64,000 nt of DNA from Gambelia wislizenii (taxonomy: Eukaryota; Chordata; Lepidosauria; Squamata; Crotaphytidae). The notes beneath the pieces were generated by a model that had not been told where the DNA came from, ran no database searches, and saw nothing but the letters and a program-made list of their open reading frames with translations. The stretch covers positions 117,002,309-117,066,308 of the forward strand of contig JAUMIR010000002.1 in assembly GCA_030847615.1 (NCBI GenBank). The letters run 5' to 3'. Below, piece by piece: positions 1 to 10,911 of this stretch. The position numbers and the translations under genes are program-made. How positions within the stretch are numbered: the stretch's first letter is position 1; every line of letters begins with the position of its first letter.

Positions 1-153
1 GAACAAGTGGTTTCTCTCAGCCTCAGTCCCCATACCAACCAAAACTGCAGTATGGGGACAGCAGTAATAATGACTTGCCTTACAGGATTATTGTAAGACC
101 TACCACCAGATAGTGAACATGAAACATGTTGAGCACTTGAAAGTGCAATAAAA

Positions 154-195
154 TGTTTGTTTGTTTATTTATTTATTTATTTATTTATTTATTAT
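154..195. repeat. (TTTA)n microsatellite
   Basis: About ten TTTA/TTTG units lie directly upstream of the retrotransposon remnant at 197. Confidence 0.95.
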
Positions 196-196
196 T

Positions 197-1231
197 GATG
201 GTAGCTTGTTTAACTTAAGCCATCTGAGGGCTTGCACTAAGACTCTAAACTATCTAGTCCGTGAGCTGCTCTTCACTGATGCTGCTGCCCTTGTTGCCCA
301 CACAGAAGCAGCTCTGCAGCATCTAACATCCTGCTTTGCAACAGCTGCAGAGCTGTTTGGGCTGGAAGTCAACCTGACGAAAATGGAAGTTCTCTACCAG
401 CCTGCACCACAGGACGAACACCACTATCCCCACATTGTTGTAGGCAATCTGTTCTTAAGTCCGTTCAGCAGTTCACCTACCTGGGAAGCATCATCTCCTC
501 AGATGCCAAGTTTGACAAAGAGATCGATCACAGATTAGCAAAGACATAGCGCATTTGGAAGACTTTACAAAAGAGTCTGGAGTAATAAGCACCTGAGGCG
601 AAACACAAAAATCAGTGTGTATAAAGCCATTGTACTGTCTATTCTCCTTTACGGGTTGGAAACATGGGTCACCTATCGCCACCACTTACGACTCCTCGAA
701 CGCTTCCATCAGCGCTGTTTACGCACAATCCTAAATATACACTGGACTGACTATGTGACAAATGTTGCTGTCCTTGAGCAAGCAGGGATCACCAGCATTG
801 AGGCCATGATATTGAGAACACAGCTGCGCTGGGCAGGGCACATTTCTAGGATGGAGGACCATTGCCTCCCCAAAATAGTATTCTACGGTGAACTCGCCAC
901 GGGTCAGCGTAAGAGTGGTGCTCCAAAAAAGCGATACAAGGACTCCCTGAAACAACATCTCAGGCTTGGCCAAATTGATCACCAACTGTGGTCCACCCTG
1001 GCCTCACATCGGGAGGCATGGAGACACACTATCCACAATGCTGCAGCCTTATTTGAGAACTCATGCCGAACAAGTCTTGAAGAGAAACGACAACGCAGAA
1101 AAAATCACAACCCGGAAACATCACCCAAGGAAACCTTCTGCTGTGCTTTCTGCAACCAGACTTGTCTATCTCGGATTGGACTTTTTAGTCATCAGCGCGC
1201 TTGCAGAAAGCGTGGGATGAGTCCTTCCTGA
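197..1231 (+). mobile_element. Non-LTR retrotransposon ORF2 3' fragment (RTE/Vingi-like, clade uncertain), broken
   Basis: A decayed reverse-transcriptase C-terminal half on the plus strand. From about 260 the frame reads LVRELLFTDAAALVAHTEAA. This aligns with the FADDAAL box of non-LTR reverse transcriptases, but the catalytic pair is changed from ADD to TDA. A YLGSII motif follows in another frame near 480, with stops near 547 and 584. A clean frame from 617 to 1231 gives the conserved LSILLYGLETW, RWAGHISRMED and GAPKKRYKD blocks. It ends in a zinc-finger-like CX2C...HX4C segment (CAFCNQTC...HQRAC). The stop at 1229-1231 is followed by about 20 nt and an (AG)n run, as expected for elements with a short 3' UTR and microsatellite tail. 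At least one frameshift and two stops make it non-functional. Confidence 0.85.
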
Positions 1232-1252
1232 ATCTTCATTTGCGAAGAGAAG

Positions 1253-1278
1253 CCAGAGAGAGAGAGAGAGAGAGAGAG
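1253..1278. repeat. (AG)n microsatellite
   Basis: About 13 AG units follow the 3' end of the non-LTR element and may derive from its tail. Confidence 0.95.
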
Positions 1279-2159
1279 GTTTAGGGCACATGTACCTTCT
1301 GAGGTATGTATGTTACAGATATATGTAGTGTTATTAGTTACCCCTTTTACCAGTAGTCTTAACAAACCCCATCACAACATGTGTACTACCAATTACTCAT
1401 TCTCATAACAGCTGTGCTTTCTTTGTTATAATTTCTTATTATTAGGAATACTACGAACTTTCACTACAGCTCAGACATTTAAACCAGAAAATGCTACTTT
1501 AAAAAAATGAATTCCTCACTGCTTTACCGTTGAATTATGTGTTGTGTTTACATTTTGTCTTCCTTTGCTTTAACAGAATTTAAATGCAAACCTGGGTAAA
1601 TAGGAAAGTATGGTTCTAAATCTTCATAATTTGGTAACGGTTGCTGCAGTGTGTGCAGAGTGACATCTGTAAGGACAACCTACAGCTTGCAAGATTTGGA
1701 AGTAATTACATGTCATTAATCACATGGTGCTTAGTAGGCACTTTAGTGTTAAACATTACATAATTGATTAAAACTACAGTACAGAAACATTTGTACAGGG
1801 AAACAGCAAACCTTTCTTATGTCTGTCATTGGCCAACAGTGCATGGCTTTCAAGGGATGACATGGGAAGTTTAACCCCCCATTGAGATATTTTAAATTTG
1901 TTTTTAAATTTCTGGCATATGAAATGTACTTATCAGGAATAAATATTTTACTGTTATTGCCAATGGCAAAATGAATATGTTTGTTTGGCAACATAAAATT
2001 TGCAATGTACAAGGTGATGGATGTGGCAGTGGCAATATTATATGATAACTATATACTGCCTGCCAATTTACTATTGTTCAGCTCAACAATCTCAACATGG
2101 AACTAGCTTGTATAAAAAGGAAAACTCTACGCCATTACTTTTGAATATAAAAAGAAAAG
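1279..2159. other. AT-rich intergenic stretch, nothing recognised
   Basis: No coding, RNA or repeat signature that I can name. The short minus-strand open frame near 1749-2012 has no family resemblance. Confidence 0.6.
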
Positions 2160-2364
2160 TTTTATTTCACAATTGTTTTTTTTAACTGTGCAATATTTAA
2201 AATAGTGTAAAAATTAGGGAGCAAGGGGAGTGGGAAGCAGCTACACAAAGGGTTGTGGAGATAGGGTCAGTAAAATAGGGGGGAATATATTAAGTAATAT
2301 TTACAAAAATAATTAAATAATAAATGAGCACTACATAATTAAAAAAAGGGGATTAAAAAGTAAA

Positions 2365-3328
2365 TCATGGGGTAGCCAGCCATTCTTCTATCCTCTGGAT
2401 GTGCCCTTCAAGCTGGGTGAATCTTGCATCAATTGTCCTGGCTGCAAAAAAAAAAAAAGGTGGGAAAAATGTTAGAAAGTCTTACCCATCGATTTTCACA
2501 ATCACCCCCCAACAGTGATGTACTGTACACTATCTAGAGCCTCTATCCAAGCTATTATGTCCAGGCTGGCAAACTGAGCTGCTGCCTCCTGAAATCTCTA
2601 CTTGAGTTAAAACATAAGACGACTACGTTAGAGAGCACATTTCCACATACATAACAACATGTTAAAGCAGGAACATAACTAAAATTCTGTTCTATTATAT
2701 ATCACCTGGGGGTGCAGGGGCAGCAGCAGCAGCTGGACCAGCAGCTGGAACATCAGCTTCAGCAGCGGCAGCATCCAAAACTTCTTACTCTGAGGAGGAG
2801 GATTCAGAAGAGGCTGCAGCAGACTCCCTCCTCCTTCTCCTAACCCCTATTGGGAAATAAAAAAAGGGGGGAAGGAATAAATGTATGTTTGCATGAACAC
2901 AAACCATTTACATGAACTTGTGGATATTAAAACTATGATGGTGTCTTACCATAGTTTTATGGTAGGCAATCCCTCCAGCTTGACCATCCTGCACGGACCA
3001 ACATATCATGCAGGCCGGGATAGAAAGGCAATCTTTTTTTTGGGGGGGGGGGGGCTTCCATTATTGGCCTCCAGTGCCTGGTAGAAGTGGCCCTTCAGTG
3101 TTTTGAACTTGGACTGGCACTGGAGGCCCAACCAGATGAAGCCCTTCCCTGGAGGAACTGTGCTGCCTCAGCAAAGAAGTTGCGGTTCCTCCAATTAGAG
3201 GAACACATAAGGTGGTCCGGCACACCTTCCTGCTGGGAGAGACTTTCCAGAAGCAGGTTTGTCTCACGGGTCCCCCAGTAGGTGATGCGCCGGGCCACCT
3301 GTCCACATCCTCTTACCCCCTCAGCCAT
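2365..3328 (-). pseudogene. Harbinger Myb/SANT-like DNA-binding protein gene, three exon remnants
   Basis: The first part (3328 to about 2945) begins MAEGVRG and has TYWGTRETNLLLESL, then SNWRNRNFFAEAAQFLQGR. This resembles the trihelix/Myb-like domain of Harbinger accessory proteins, which in characterised Harbinger systems binds transposon ends and carries the transposase to the nucleus. A frameshift follows near 3060. A second exon, 2706-2846, is flanked by acceptor ccaatag and donor GTGATA. It encodes basic RRRRRE, a Ser/Glu-rich run, an in-frame TAA, then an Ala/Pro-rich linker. A third exon, 2365-2441, follows a pyrimidine tract and gcag. It completes an Ala codon in phase and ends RIEEWLATP-stop. 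The role is from the family; the exon structure is read from the sequence. Confidence 0.72.
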
Positions 3329-3480
3329 GAAGGAATTTGCAGAAACACAAGTATTTGTATTTTCAGAAAGACCATTAGAATATCTCCCAACCTATTAGAT
3401 TCCACTGCTAAACTTTTTAAAATTTAAAACTCTGTGTCTTTCCCACAATTGATGTTCTGGAGGAGTTAGCCATTCTCCAG

Positions 3481-4568
3481 GGTGCCAGTTACACGACAGA
3501 AATTGTCGCGTTGCCTACCAGGACAAAGTGATCACGAATCCGTCCCTCGCTGTTTATACGATTTATGTCTCTGATCTGGATATCCCGTGTGGTCCCGTGA
3601 CTGATATTTACACGTCCATAGTTCTGGTTTTGTTTAGGTTTTAAAATATTTTTTTTTGGCTGTCAATCAAAGATGCGATTACTCGTGTTTTCACAACCTC
3701 GGTGACGCACTTCCTTTAGAGTTCCGTGCCACGAGCGATGCTATTGGCTGGCTGGGGGGGGGGGAGAGAGAGGGGGCAGAGGTTTGTTATTCCCCCTTTG
3801 CTTCTTGAACATTTTAACCCCTTCAGAAGAGGCGGAAAGCATTTTGAAAGATCCTGATAGATCTTTTGCTCAGACAGGGCTTTCCTTTTGAAATCAAGCA
3901 GAGTGCTTTTAAAGCAAGCTGAGTGCTTTCCTTTTGAAATCAAGCGCTTGGTTTTCCTCTTCCCTTTTTAAAATATTAACCCCTACAGCTGGATGCAGAG
4001 ATGACTATAGGCAGGCAGTTTGAAAGACACAAACACAGAGGCTTGAATATTTTAATGTGCCAGGGCCAGGGAGGTGACCAAGCTACTACGATCTCTCTGT
4101 AACATGCAGTTGAGGAAGAAGGTAAAGCTAAAGGGTTTGCAGTGTAGAAATCCATTTAAAAAGGTAATTGAGTACACGCACGCATGCGCGCGCACACACA
4201 CACACACACATCAACCTTCGTGCAGCTGGAAGGGATGCCTTTGTTTTCGGCTGGTGAGGCTGGATCTGTTGAACGGGTGACTGACCCCTCCTTTTCTGGT
4301 CCCTGAGCTCTAAGCCCGCCCCCAGTCACCATTTCCGGTCATCCCAGTACCGAGACTTTTTGTCCCATGCTGTTTACATTTCCGATTTTCCGAATCCTCC
4401 AGTGACTTTTTTAAAAACTGGCACAACCTGCGGGACTGGAAGTCCCGCAGGTTGAGGGATAAAAGGTGGCCCCCCTTCTGAAAATCACGTACCCGACCCG
4501 ATGTACATGTAAACTGCCAGGGATTGACACGAATTCTTCCCAGGACAATTCTTCGTGTAAACGGCCCC
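3481..4568 (+). mobile_element. Harbinger-type MITE, copy 1, 3-bp TSD CAG
   Basis: This 1088-bp element is bounded by CAG at 3478-3480 and 4569-4571. It starts GGTGCCAGTTACACG and, read from the other end on the minus strand, GGGGCCGTTTACACG: imperfect terminal inverted repeats. Its internal sequence is shared with the element at 56315-57291 and, over its first part, with the 5' end of the autonomous copy, but it has no transposase. It is therefore a deletion derivative. It lies inside the related autonomous element and in opposite orientation to it. Confidence 0.85.
4174..4210. repeat. (CA)n/(GC) microsatellite inside MITE copy 1
   Basis: Alternating purine-pyrimidine run (acgcacgcatgcgcgcgc then CA repeats), at the position equivalent to the (CA)n run of the second MITE copy. 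Confidence 0.95.
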
Positions 4569-4985
4569 CAGCTCTTCATCGTCTCATGGACCCATTTTGT
4601 AGTCTTGGGCTGGGAAAAGTTCCCTTTCTATTTTTTAGAAATTGCACTGCAACACTGTAGCCATGTTGGCATTAATAAACGGTATTGGTTATAAGAAGGG
4701 TATGGACATGAGGGGGTTACTTTAAGGAAGCACAATGCTAAAGGTGAAAATACAGATGATATTACTACCCTTACTGTGTAAATCATTTGCTAAAAGTTGC
4801 TTTTTTGTGACTACCAACCGCATGGTGCTAAAATGTTGGAAGTAACGTAACGGAAGACTTTTTTTTTTTTTTTGCAAATGGTTTAATGTGAAAGGAAATT
4901 ATTCCGTACAGTACAGATTCTCCAGTTCTTAGATTTTGCTTCTGAATACATTACAATGGTTTACAGAGGAAATAAATGTCCCTAT

Positions 4986-6898
4986 CTAGTTCTGGTGTTT
5001 TAAAAGCCAGAAGTACTCCTTAAGAGCATCATGAACAGCCTCACCCTCTTCTTTCTTTATTGCCTTGTTATTCAAAAGTGGAGCTCCTAGTGTATAAAGG
5101 ACATACTTGTGTACCCTACGATGTTTATCCTCTAGAATTTTACCCTTAGTTTCACAAGCACATATTACAGAGCATATGTTCTCCTCTGCAACTTCCAGAG
5201 AAGAAGTTAAACAATGCCACCTGCTCTTCAGCCTCCTGAATGACTTCTCGATTATACTTCGAACCTTATTGTGGTGTTTGTTGTACCCCTGTAGGGTGTC
5301 AGAAGCCACTTTCATATTGGGTAAGCACCATCCACCAGGGTCAGAGGTCCAATCTGCTTCCCCAAAATTGTCATCGTTGGGTTGCCCGGTACAAAGATCC
5401 CTGCCTCCATAGTTTCCAAAAAAGCTGAATTAGAAAGCATACGAGCATTATGTATTTTCCCACTCCACCCAATCTCCACATTAATGAACAGACCTCTGTG
5501 ATCGCATGTCCCTTGAAGCAGTACACTGTAACTGTTTTTCCTATTAATGTTTTTCCTATTCATTTCCCTGGCGCACAGGAGGGACAATAATTACATGGCA
5601 GCCATCTAATACAGCAGTAACTTGAGGGAATCCGAGTTCAGTGAAGCCATCCATCATCTGTTTGAAAAATAAAAGAGAGAGAGGAGACATGTAAGCAGTC
5701 ATAGATGAAACAGGACAGAATGAACACATATATTCCTCAGGAAGCATGCAGTCTGTGTCCAAAGCACATTTTAGGTGATATATGGACTGACAATAGTTGC
5801 AATTTTTCATGTTTTCACAAAGAGAACATGGGGAACTATTAAAAATATTTTTTTTGTCCATTATAACCAACATACACATGCAATCACAACACTTATTAGC
5901 ATTCAGTTTGCAATTGAAAGTGAACATCCAGGAAGAAACATAATGTACATTTTAAGACTCTTTCTGATTTTTCATGTTTTCACAACTATTATAGGTATGA
6001 ATGAATCCACTGCTTAGACTACAGTACACCTATGTTAATGTATAATGGTACATTTTTACCCATCTATGTTAATATATAATGTATTCTTACCCATCTATGG
6101 TCACCAAGAAAGATAGTACACCGCAGAAGAAGCTTCTCCATTGCAGCACCACCTCTATGAAGATCTTGCACACTGTGGACCATCTGACACCAAACAGATT
6201 GCAAGTTGTTGCATAAGAGCCTCAGTGAGCTAATAGCCATAAAGTTATCACAACACATTTCTCAACAGAGATAGCTTTTCACATGTTAGTGTCCACCCTT
6301 GCGATCTCTGGCTGTAGAATGTCCACTAATTTCATGAAAATGTCCTGAGGCATTCTAAAGAACATATACCCTGATTCGTTGGACCAAACGGACATACCAA
6401 AGGTGCCCCACCACTCTTCTGTGGTTGGATAAACCCACCAGCGGTGATAACATGGTAAGGGCGAAATGACTGATAAAGCATTGGTGTGAGAATGTCACCA
6501 ATTCCACACAACAACCTCCTTCATAAGTGGGAGGAATTGTCTCCCATCAGTTACATGAGAAGAAGGAGACGTGCCAGTCTGACATGCTGCCGACATTTCC
6601 TTCTAGCAAGCATTTTCACGGTAGTTCATATGAGAACAACAATAGCCATGCAGCAGGTGATAGAACTATCCATGATGAACCCTCTAGGAAAGTTATGGCA
6701 GATCACTGCAGCTATCAACAAGGCAAATGTTCTCTGACCAATGCAGAAGCTTGTTTGAACATTTTGTGCAGCCAATAGCATCGCTCGTGGTGGGAATCTC
6801 CAAAGGAAGTATGTCACCAAGGATGTGAAAATACAAGTAATCACATCCTTGATTGACAGTTTAAAAAAATATCCTGGAAAATTTTCCCATGTAAACAA
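4986..6898 (-). pseudogene. PIF/Harbinger DDE transposase remnant
   Basis: Reading the minus strand downward: an N-terminal part (6898 to about 6300) broken by several stops; then ELGFPQVTAVLDGCHVIIVP (near 5600), matching the first-Asp region of HARBI1-like nucleases (usually DGTH); then FINVEIGWSGKIHNARMLSN (near 5450), the GWPGxxHDAR block with HD changed to HN; then VDGAYPI (5312) and YNKHHNKVRSIIEKSFRRLK (near 5250), the region of the catalytic Glu (IExxFGRLK). The order and spacing fit the IS5/PIF superfamily. The segments lie in different frames with internal stops, so no full-length protein can be made. The 5556-5927 frame also has an upstream Cys-rich run that I cannot assign. Confidence 0.85.
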
Positions 6899-7079
6899 AA
6901 ATAATATGGGATAATATATCTCAGGACCTAGCTTTTGTCACGCAATAGGATGCCATGTAAACAACAAAACTGGGATTATTGTACTATCCAGGACAAATCA
7001 TGTAAACAATATGAGCCAATCTCAGGATGAGGATATCATGATTCTACCCAGGGAAAAGTCAGCCGTCTAAAGGAGCCCC

Positions 7080-7914
7080 TTGAGTTCTAGTATGAAAATG
7101 TAAGAATATCTACCTTCTATCTATACTACGAGAGACATACACAAAGCAACCAAGAGGCCGTCAGTTAGCCAGCTGGAGGGTTGAAAGACAGAACTTTCTA
7201 GCACTTGGTTTACATATTCCTTTTCAGGTGAGGCTGACTATGACCTTGACTATATGAAAACAAGGTTTGTGGATGCAAACAACAACGAAGCCTGACTTTT
7301 CTGGTTGCTGAGAAACAGGATCTTCCCAAAGCTCACTGAAGTGGTCTTTTGTGATCAACTGCAAACTGCTTTGGTCTCATATTAGGAGAAAGATTGGGAG
7401 ATAAATAAATAAGCTGATGACCTTCACAGAAACCATGTTGATTCTTTTTTAACAGGACTTGCCCCTCTATAATTGGATGTTTTTGGTTTCAATAGGTTTC
7501 CACCAATCTGCTTGGTATATTCATTGATAAATATACAAGGATAAAAACAAGTGGTATAAACTTGTATGAAATGCTGTTGTTAGATGCATACCTTTCAACT
7601 GTCCCAATTAGGTAGGGACAGTCCTGATTAATCTTCTACCATTCCATTTTTTAAAATGCCCCAGTTTCTCTCTTCTTGTCACACTTTCCCCCTTTGTCTT
7701 CAGCTTACTTCAATTGCTGCAAACTGAGTTCAAAGTAAAAAAGTAGTTTGCACTCAATTACCTTAGCACAGGGGAGAGAAAGACAGGTAGAATCTTGTCC
7801 TTCGAGGTAGACTCAGGCAATCACAACCTACTGCTGACTTTCCTAGCTTGTGTATTCCTCCTCATTAATAATGTTGGCCATCTTGATCACACACTAATGT
7901 TGCTTGGCTTCATA
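7080..7914. other. Intergenic; short L2-like 3' tail only
   Basis: Around 7385-7412 there is a plus-strand AGGAGAAAGATTGGGAGATA then (AATA) tail resembling a squamate L2 3' end. About 7425-7470 has weak resemblance to an old CR1. Nothing else recognised. Confidence 0.5.
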
Positions 7915-7955
7915 TGTTACCTGGCCTTAAACCTCCTCCCTCCAATAATTCATAT
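7915..7955 (+). repeat. LTR-start-like repeat, related to LTR at 10912
   Basis: TGTTACCTGGCCTTAAACCT and the next 20 nt match the first 40 nt of the LTR at 10912 with few differences, then diverge. It may be a truncated relative of that LTR. Confidence 0.5.
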
Positions 7956-8226
7956 GTCTTAATTTGGACAGACAATGTGTATGTGAAATAGCCCATGAAC
8001 ATGAATCAGCTATAGTTTATACCAGGAAAGGATGTGTGTGTGTGTAAGGACAGCCTGTCACACCATCATCCTAAATAGTGTTCAAATACAACCCATGGTG
8101 CCTATAGTAAATCACTGCTTTTGTAATGTTACCACTGTCAGAGGTTGTGATTTTGAATATACTGTTCTCATGTGGACCAGACAAGAAATGGCTTTATTAC
8201 CACAATTACATAGGTTTGTGATCCTG

Positions 8227-8560
8227 TTTTTTGGGGGGGATTATGTTTGGATATCTTACACCAACTTCTCACCCACTCAGACCTTAAGGAGCAGCTGCTT
8301 AAAATAAAAGCTACTAGAGACAAATCAGCTTTAATAGTCACTCACAATGGGAAGGAAATTGCCTCTTTATCCAAAGAAATTGCACCTGCAGGTCAACATT
8401 CTTGGTGGGGATCCCTTTTTGGATGGTCTCCTCATGCCACTGGAGCCTTCAATGTCATGCTACACCCCATAGTTGTCATTCTAGTTTTCCATTTCTTTTA
8501 GCTGCCTGCTTAGCAGGATTAGCCTGTTGGGTCCACAGCCAGATCCTGACTTAAAAATGT
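8227..8560 (+). pseudogene. Endogenous retrovirus env remnant (transmembrane subunit 3' end)
   Basis: A plus-strand frame (8247-8501) reads as the membrane-proximal end of a retroviral envelope transmembrane subunit: a hydrophilic stretch, a Trp-rich motif WWGSLFGW, and a hydrophobic membrane-spanning run (HPIVVILVFHFF). Weak further similarity (CWVH) lies past the stop near 8500. Upstream sequence to about 8000 has many stops in all frames, and no gag, pro or pol is recognisable. It is an ancient broken copy with no coding capacity. The family is uncertain. Confidence 0.6.
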
Positions 8561-10292
8561 CAGCAAATTGGTTAAGCTGAGCAAAACCAACCTTTTGTAA
8601 ATAGTGCTTTTAGAACTTTAAATCTATTCTTTAACTGTATTTTCAGGGTCCCACTGGACCCCCACCCTTTTTGAGAGCCCTCTAAGTGGAGAGCTTCAGT
8701 CTCTCCAGAGTCAAGACCAGCCTAGTATCCCAAGACTGGAGGAGAGAGGGAGGAGACCCAGCACAGGACATGCTAGGCATGTTCGCTGCACTTACCACAT
8801 CTGGGGGGGGGGAATCAGTGGGGACTGCAATGCACTACCCACACATATATGTTGTTATTGTTGTATGTGGGGAAATAATCATTGTAATGTAAAAGCAATC
8901 TTGTGTACCTCATTCACAATCTTAGATAAGTCTAGGGTTTTTCCCTGCATGCATTTTGTTCTCCCAAAATTCCCTTCTCTTACTTCACTGGGCACTTCTA
9001 GCCAACTAGAAGTGCTGGATGATTCACACATGACCTAATTTGAATTTTATTGCTTTTGTGTGACTTGCCTTCTTCTGAATCCGACTCTCCATGAGAATGG
9101 AGGCATCTTAAGCTTTCCTGTAACCATACCATGATGCATCGGAACCCAGCCAAGGCTGGTGAGTCTTTCCTACCCATTCTTAGTCAGTTTAGGGACCTTT
9201 TCTTAAGTTTGTTTTAGTATGTAGATTGAGACTCATATACCTTCAGTAAACTTTGTTTTGCATTTTAAACTGACTCCTTTGTTTTGTAATGAGTCTAATT
9301 TAACTGGGTGATCCCAGATCTCTGAATACACTTTCAAATGATAATAGAGCTTAAGTCTGTTTCTTAATCGCACTCTGCATAAAGCGTGAAGTCAAATGTG
9401 ACTGAATGATTTTACCTTTTTTAAAAAGGAGATAATTTTTGTTGTTTTTAAAGGACTAGATCCTGCAATTTTATTTTTAGACTCATTACCTTCCTACAGT
9501 TATGAGCACCCCCACAGGCATATATGATTGCTTCTGACTCTGGAGAACTGGTACCTCAAAAGTAAAGCTCCACTCTTTTCCCGGATGCCCCTCTCTCCCC
9601 CTGAACTCTCCCTATTATAGCAACCCTTTTAGCAACCCCACTCCCAAGCACCTAAATGGGGTGGGGTAGTAAAAGCCGCTTTTCTTACTTGTTTGTTTTA
9701 TCTTGCTGTATATAGAAGTTAAGTTTTCTTTCTATAACTCTACTGCCCATAATGCTTTGCTCCATAGCCCCCAGCTCCTGCTGGAGAGGCCCCATGAATA
9801 ATTTTCTCTAAGTTCCTCCCACTAACCAGGAACCCCAGACTGAACAGACATCTTGGTGCCCCCCTTTCCATCACAACAGAGTTTTTCCAGCTTGTGGTTT
9901 TGCCAAAGCAGCCACTCCCAAACTGCAGATGACCAATGGACAAGCCCATGTGCCATCAGGTCTTTTTGGATATGGGGGGGGGGAAGCAAGTCTCCCTCTG
10001 AGTACCCCATGAATTGCTGTATTTTCACAACCACAATTGGACTTCTGTATTCAACTATTGCTTCTGGAACTCTATTTGGACTTGTTACTTTCAAAGACAC
10101 TAATTGAACTTGTTTCCAGACCCTATTTTTATTTTAGTTTCGGGGTAGGGGGGAGAGAATACCTTTCTCCTCTCCCTCCACTGCAACTTTGCAAGTTTTC
10201 TACAAATGTAATAATGTATACCATGTAATATATGGTAATTGTTGATGCCATTTCACTAGTGTTGTTTTTAGTGTATATGCTATTTCACTGTA
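8561..10292. other. Between env remnant and LTR: no gene recognised
   Basis: About 1.7 kb without convincing coding sequence. It could be the 3' part of the retroviral insertion, given the env remnant before it and the LTR after it, or unrelated DNA. Short open frames (such as 9740-10107) look like chance. Confidence 0.4.
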
Positions 10293-10527
10293 CAGTTGTC
10301 CCTCCGTATTCACAGATTTGATATCCACAGATTTAAGTATTCACAGCTTAAAAATATTCTTAAAAAAATAATAGTCCAAAAAGCAAACCTTGATTTTGCC
10401 AACTTATATAAGGGACACCATTTTGCTATGCCATTGCATATAATGGGAATTGAGTATTCGTGGCTTTTGGTATCCACGGGGGGTCCTGGAACCAAACCTC
10501 AGCAAATATGGAGGGACAACGCTACTG
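10293..10527. mobile_element. Tigger-like (Tc1/mariner) MITE with TA target sites
   Basis: A 235-bp element flanked by TA on both sides. It starts CAGTTGTCCCTCCGTATTC and ends ...GGAGGGACAACGCTACTG. Internal GGTCCTGGAACCAAACCT is shared with the element at 55525 and, inverted, with the one at 38795. Confidence 0.82.
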
Positions 10528-10911
10528 TATTTACAAACTTGCCATTTTTGCTATGTTATTGTGTGCATGTGTTTTGCAAAGAAGTTTCCAATACTACAGT
10601 ATTATTTCCACGCATTCTCCACTGTCCCCATCTCTCTTCGCCTCTCTTGGCCTCCTGTTCTTGTGTAGTTGTGTTTAAGTATTTGCCCACATTCTCGTAA
10701 ATAGAAGTTGCTTCAGTTAAGTTCCCCGTGTTTGTAAGATAAGGCCTTTTGTTAGAAGTTACCCCTAGTTCTTCTGAGAGTTAAGGGAATATGGCAATCT
10801 CACCCCTAAAACCTCCTGCCCAATATGTGTTCCTTGCAAACCCCTTGTGGTGGTCATGTACTTATTAAAAAATGTAACCCGTGCTATGCATGAGTTCCAT
10901 TTGGGGGGGAT

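Larger units (their letters stand above)
2160..7079 (-). mobile_element. PIF/Harbinger DNA transposon, decayed autonomous copy
   Basis: The minus strand carries a DDE (HARBI1-like) transposase remnant and a Myb/SANT-like gene, the two genes typical of Harbinger elements. The 5' end is at about 7079, where the minus strand starts GGGGCTCCTTTAGACGGCTG. About 310 nt from this end (6770-7079) match the 5' parts of the MITEs at 3481 and 56315, including GTTTACATG repeats, a CTGTCAATCAAGGATG block (plus 6841-6860) and CCACGAGCGATGCTATTGGC (plus 6772-6792). The opposite end was not found, so the left boundary is only set where similarity to the Myb-like gene stops. A related MITE (3481-4568) lies between the two genes. 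Stops and frameshifts show it is inactive. Confidence 0.8.

Noticed and set aside
1749..2012. Minus-strand 87-codon open frame
   Set aside because: AT-rich, no motif and no context; treated as chance.
3044..3056. Homopolymer G runs here and elsewhere (for example 8806, 24791, 40418)
   Set aside because: Simple runs of about 8-12 G with no neighbouring G-tract pattern needed for a convincing quadruplex array.
10296..10700. 134-codon plus-strand open frame
   Set aside because: Starts inside a Tigger-like MITE and runs into unique DNA; chance frame.
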